Assembly (NCBI GenBank): GCA_003455235.1
Contig: DMRT01000221.1
Coordinates: 1 to 8,102 of the forward strand
Origin: Chitinophagaceae bacterium
Lineage (GTDB): Bacteria; Bacteroidota; Bacteroidia; Chitinophagales; Chitinophagaceae
Length of the DNA stretch: 8,102 bases
Direction of reading: 5' to 3'
A program made the position numbers and the translations under genes. This document shows, piece after piece, positions 5,464-8,102 of the stretch. The notes beneath the pieces are model-generated. The model was not told the origin of the DNA and ran no database searches. It saw nothing but the letters and a program-made list of their open reading frames with translations. Each line of letters opens with the position of its first letter. Within the stretch, counting starts at the first letter, position 1.

Positions 5464-6345
5464 TTGAACAAAGGATTTTTAAACTGGCTCATCTTTATTG
5501 CGCTCTCCATTATCTGGGGCAGCAGTTTCATCCTGATGAAAGAAGGCCTGAAAAGTTTATCCGCCTACCAGGTGGCGTCACTGCGGATCGTATTCTCCGG
5601 GCTGGTGTTGTTACCCACAGCCATCAAGCACTTCCGCCGTATACCCAGGGATAAGATCCGCATCATATTTCTCTCGGGCCTGTTCGGAAGTTTATTGCCC
5701 GCTTATTTATTCTGCATTGCCGAAGAAGGAATCGACAGTGCATTGGCCGGCACCCTCAATTCACTTACGCCCATCTTTGTAATCATCATGGGTGCTTTGT
5801 TCTTCCGCAGCAAAACATCCGCACATAAAGTATTGGGTATCGTTATCTCTTTTACCGGAAGCATCTTATTGCTGCTGAGCAAAGGGCATATGCAGGACAA
5901 TGAGAACCTGCTTTACATCAGCTACGTGGTGCTGGCCACAATTTTTTATGGCATCAATGTAAACATGGTACACAGGCACCTGCAAAATACCGGCTCCCTG
6001 CAGATTGCAGCGGTAGCGCTTACGTTAAATGCCGTTCCTGCACTGCTGGTGCTGGCCGGTACGGGTTACTTCAGCCTGCCGTTAACCGAAAGCGGGGTAA
6101 TGTATTCAACCGCTGCTTCTGCCGTGCTGGGAATCATGGGTACCGCTGTTGCTTCCATTATTTTTTACATGCTGGTAAAACGGGCAGGCGCTGTCTTTGC
6201 CGCCATGGTTACTTACGGCATACCGGTGGTGGCCAATTTCTGGGGATTGATATACGGCGAAGAAGTGGGCTGGAAACAATTCACCTGCCTCGCCATCATC
6301 CTGGCGGGGGTATATGTTGCCAACAGGAAAACAGCAGAAAACTAA
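5464..6345 (+). CDS. DMT-superfamily transporter, EamA family
   Basis: An inner-membrane protein of 293 residues with about ten hydrophobic segments in two EamA repeats, the usual drug/metabolite transporter architecture. The first helix carries the typical IWGSSFILMKEGL signature; repeat one runs to about residue 140, and repeat two begins near ISYVVLATIFYGIN and ends in the last helix CLAIILAGVYVANR. Substrates of the family range from amino acids and metabolites to drugs and cannot be predicted here. The frame is open back to TTG 5398, but I prefer TTG 5464, which gives MNKGFLNWLIF, directly before the first helix; there is no in-frame ATG before that helix. The upstream 22 residues look unlike a membrane protein start. 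The TAA stop (6343-6345) overlaps the stop codon of the convergent protease gene. Confidence 0.9.
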   Translation: MNKGFLNWLIFIALSIIWGSSFILMKEGLKSLSAYQVASLRIVFSGLVLLPTAIKHFRRIPRDKIRIIFLSGLFGSLLPAYLFCIAEEGIDSALAGTLNSLTPIFVIIMGALFFRSKTSAHKVLGIVISFTGSILLLLSKGHMQDNENLLYISYVVLATIFYGINVNMVHRHLQNTGSLQIAAVALTLNAVPALLVLAGTGYFSLPLTESGVMYSTAASAVLGIMGTAVASIIFYMLVKRAGAVFAAMVTYGIPVVANFWGLIYGEEVGWKQFTCLAIILAGVYVANRKTAEN

Positions 6346-7229
6346 TCGGTTTCGGTAAAAGAAATATTCTTCTCTTTTAAAAACTCTTTTATTTTATCCG
6401 CGTGCACACAGATACCAACGTGCAGGAAGGGATTGTTTGAAACCTTTGTCCTTTTTCCATTGCTGATTATTTCATGGTCTTTCAGGTCAAAGCCAAGATG
6501 AAGGTGGTTGGTGGCGAACTGCATTCCGTATACTATGCCATGGCTGTCGAACAGCGGTCCGCCGCTTTGTCCGCGTAAACCGGGCGTGCTCATTTCAATG
6601 CCGGTAACATCGGCAGGGTTGCTGGCCACAAAACGGGTAACAATTCCATCAATGGGAAAAGAAGGAGAGTTGGGGTTGCCGGTATTCGTCCACTCAATGT
6701 CATCTGTATCGGGGTTGTGCCTGAAATTGCTGAACTCCGGGAAAGGATAACCGATGCGGCACAGCGACATACCCTGTTTTATCCGGCTGCTGTCTTTGAT
6801 GAACCGGGCATGTGAAGAATAGAATATCTTATTAAATCCCTTGAATTCAAGAATGGCCAGGTCGAGGGTGGGATGGGCATGGCAGGTAATCTCCCGGATC
6901 TGGTCAAAACAATTGAGAAAATTATTCTTCAGCTGGATGCTGGTCTCGGGCAGGTATTTGTATTTTAATTCCAGCCCCTGTACATTCCGTTTGTATTTGT
7001 TATCATTCGGGAGGGCTCTTAATTCCGATTTGAATTTGGCAAAATGCTGGTTGATTGATTCGGCAGCCGGTATCATTTCGGCCACGTGTTTGCAGGTAAT
7101 GGCCACGCCGTTGCCATTTACAAAGAAAAAAGTGGAGCTTCCCGGAAGCAATAAGCCACCATAGGTTCTGGAAATGCTGTGCAGGGGCCGGGTGAACTGC
7201 AGCACTTTTTCTATTGCCTCCTGGAACAT
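6342..7229 (-). CDS. Trypsin-like serine protease without an export signal
   Basis: A 295-residue protein with a chymotrypsin-fold protease domain. The catalytic triad is visible: His48 in ITCKHVAEM, Asp123 in HPTLDLAIL, and Ser222 in GLRGQSGGPLFD, the last being the classic GxSGGP nucleophile motif. The oxyanion and S1-forming strands after Ser222 (GIVYGMQFATN) are also present. Between His and Asp is a 74-residue stretch, long for this fold, rich in Lys and Asn. The N-terminus (MFQEAIEKVLQFTRP) is amphipathic, not a signal peptide, and there is no PDZ domain, so unlike HtrA/DegP it is predicted cytoplasmic. Specific substrates are unknown. It lies 51 bases downstream of frr on the same strand with no clear terminator or promoter between them, so it may be read from the frr promoter. 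Its TAG stop overlaps the stop of the EamA gene. Confidence 0.8.
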   Translation of the reverse strand: MFQEAIEKVLQFTRPLHSISRTYGGLLLPGSSTFFFVNGNGVAITCKHVAEMIPAAESINQHFAKFKSELRALPNDNKYKRNVQGLELKYKYLPETSIQLKNNFLNCFDQIREITCHAHPTLDLAILEFKGFNKIFYSSHARFIKDSSRIKQGMSLCRIGYPFPEFSNFRHNPDTDDIEWTNTGNPNSPSFPIDGIVTRFVASNPADVTGIEMSTPGLRGQSGGPLFDSHGIVYGMQFATNHLHLGFDLKDHEIISNGKRTKVSNNPFLHVGICVHADKIKEFLKEKNISFTETD

Positions 7230-7280
7230 ACGTGGGATATGAATGATGAATAAGAACCCGGTTGACTGCCAGTTTGCTGC

Positions 7281-7844
7281 CTATACCGCCATGATCTCTT
7301 TTTCTTTGGCAGCCAGGTGTTTTTCAACCAGTGCAATGAATTTATTGGTGGTATTCTGAATATCGTCTTCTGCATCTTTGGCCGCGTCTTCACTCAGCCC
7401 GTCTTTCTGCAGTTTTTTAATGTGTTCAATACTGTCGCGGCGGATATTGCGTACGGCCACTTTAGCGTGCTCACCTTCGCCGTTGCATTTTTTTACCAGT
7501 TCTTTTCTTCTTTCCTCTGTCAGCGGGGGAAGAAAAAGGCGGATCATGGTTCCGTCGTTTTGCGGGTTGATACCGATGTTGGCCATGGTAATGGCCCGCT
7601 CAATCGGCTGCAGCATATTTTTTTCCCAGGGCTGTACAGAAATGGTACGGGCATCCAGCACTGTTACGTTTGCCACCTGGTTAATAGGTGTTGGGCTTCC
7701 ATAATATTCTGCTGTAAGCCCGTCCAGCATAGAAGGGCTTGCCTTACCCGCCCTTATTTTTACCAGTTCACTTTCAAGGTGGTTAATTGCTTTGTTCATG
7801 GAACTTTCTGTATCCATCTTTATCAGTTCTAAATCTTCGGCCAT
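7281..7844 (-). CDS. frr: Ribosome recycling factor
   Basis: A 187-residue cytoplasmic protein (E. coli RRF is 185) that, with EF-G, splits the post-termination ribosome so that subunits can be reused. Family signatures are clear: KIRAGKASPSMLDG at residues 29-42 in domain I, YYGSPTPINQVANVTVLDAR leading into domain II, and the conserved domain I return helix VAVRNIRRDSIEHIKKLQKD. The long C-terminal helix ends in KHLAAKEKEIMAV. The start ATG 7844 is preceded by a well-placed -7 promoter box. In many bacteria pyrH lies immediately upstream of frr; here the upstream - strand sequence encodes the tail of a membrane protein instead. The protease gene follows after 51 bases. Confidence 0.97.
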   Translation of the reverse strand: MAEDLELIKMDTESSMNKAINHLESELVKIRAGKASPSMLDGLTAEYYGSPTPINQVANVTVLDARTISVQPWEKNMLQPIERAITMANIGINPQNDGTMIRLFLPPLTEERRKELVKKCNGEGEHAKVAVRNIRRDSIEHIKKLQKDGLSEDAAKDAEDDIQNTTNKFIALVEKHLAAKEKEIMAV

Positions 7845-7866
7845 AATAGTAGTATTAAGAATGTGG

Positions 7867-7898
7867 CAAAACTAAAGAAAAGAATAATAAACAGCATA
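7867..7898 (-). promoter_or_regulatory. Promoter of frr
   Basis: The - strand carries TAGTTTTG (7867-7874), a perfect TAnnTTTG -7 box, 22 bases before the frr ATG. Twenty bases upstream of it is TATG (7895-7898), three of four matches to the TTTG -33 box. The expected leader is about 15 bases. Confidence 0.5.
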
Positions 7899-7948
7899 CC
7901 ACCGGCTAAAGCAACTGCAGTTATTATTGTTAAAAAGAAAAGTGGAAT

Positions 7949-8102
7949 TTATTCAGCTTCCAGCGCTTCGGTAGAAAAACTGATTACTTTACGTGGCTTG
8001 ATAAGTGAACTTTCGGAAGGAGACACACTTGGTTTGGAGGCGGCTCTTCCTTTTAAACGGAAGTAGTAAATAAGCCCGATTAAAACAAGTGAGGTGAGAA
8101 AT
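7949..8102 (-). CDS. C-terminal end of a membrane protein (partial, unrecognised)
   Basis: The - strand frame is open from the right window edge to TAA at 7949-7951, giving 50 residues with no visible start. It opens with a hydrophobic segment (FLTSLVLIGLIYYF), followed by basic RLKGR and then a Ser/Pro/Lys-rich tail ending in STEALEAE. This is the pattern of a last or only transmembrane helix with a cytoplasmic, positive-inside tail. The opposite strand also has an open frame here, but it is Lys/Ile/Ala/Ser-rich with no domain features and starts with GTG inside the frr promoter, so I take the - strand as coding. I do not recognise the family. It could be a short single-helix protein or the end of a longer one. 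About 100 noncoding bases separate it from frr. Confidence 0.5.
   Translation of the reverse strand, partial: FLTSLVLIGLIYYFRLKGRAASKPSVSPSESSLIKPRKVISFSTEALEAE

Noticed and set aside
6356..6379. AT-rich 7-bp inverted repeat TAAAAGA/TCTTTTA near the EamA stop
   Set aside because: It lies inside the protease coding region with a 10-base loop and no GC pairs to speak of, so it is unlikely to terminate transcription.
7317..7832. A 171-codon open frame on the + strand across frr
   Set aside because: It is fully antisense to the conserved frr gene; its Phe/Cys-rich composition is typical of a shadow frame.
7863..8066. A 67-codon + strand frame near the right edge
   Set aside because: It starts with GTG inside the frr promoter, has low-complexity composition and no domain; the opposite strand gives a more protein-like transmembrane tail.
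1..8102. Defence island, CRISPR array, prophage or insertion sequence
   Set aside because: No regularly spaced repeats, transposase, integrase, tRNA gene or phage-like gene is visible; the genes are mostly core functions with similar composition.

Overview
The window looks like core chromosome of a Bacteroidota bacterium, most likely family Chitinophagaceae. Supporting signs are two tandem DUF3078 outer-surface/periplasmic proteins (a family I know essentially only from Bacteroidota), weak Shine-Dalgarno sequences, several copies of the Bacteroidota-type -7 promoter element TAnnTTTG, and moderate GC content. No mobile element, CRISPR array, tRNA or rRNA was seen.

Layout. (1) 1-341: the 3' end of dxs (MEP isoprenoid pathway) on the + strand, closed by a perfect 11-bp stem terminator. 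(2) 397-1077: a membrane-anchored L,D-transpeptidase-like protein on the + strand. It converges with a pirin/quercetinase-like cupin gene on the - strand (1079-1789); only one base separates the two stop codons. The pirin gene has a good Bacteroidota promoter, and a 26-bp near-perfect palindrome overlaps that promoter's -7 element and the predicted start site, which suggests a dedicated repressor operator. (3) 1931-5299, all - strand: mscL, two DUF3078 paralogues and scpA, read in that order from high to low coordinates, with hairpins between them. (4) 5464-6345: a ten-helix EamA transporter on the + strand, probably starting at TTG. Its stop codon overlaps the stop of the convergent gene by three bases. 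(5) 6342-7229, - strand: a trypsin-fold serine protease with an intact His/Asp/Ser triad and no visible export signal, 51 bp downstream of frr (7281-7844). (6) 7949-8102: the C-terminal end of a small or larger membrane protein on the - strand, running off the window.

The genes do not form a single pathway. They are housekeeping genes (dxs, scpA, frr, mscL) mixed with envelope genes and two accessory enzymes. I found no convincing new multi-gene system. The most promising items are the pirin operator, the leaderless cytoplasmic protease behind frr, the uncharacterised tandem DUF3078 pair, and the hairpin between mscL and the second DUF3078 gene. Promoter calls rest on motif matching by eye.
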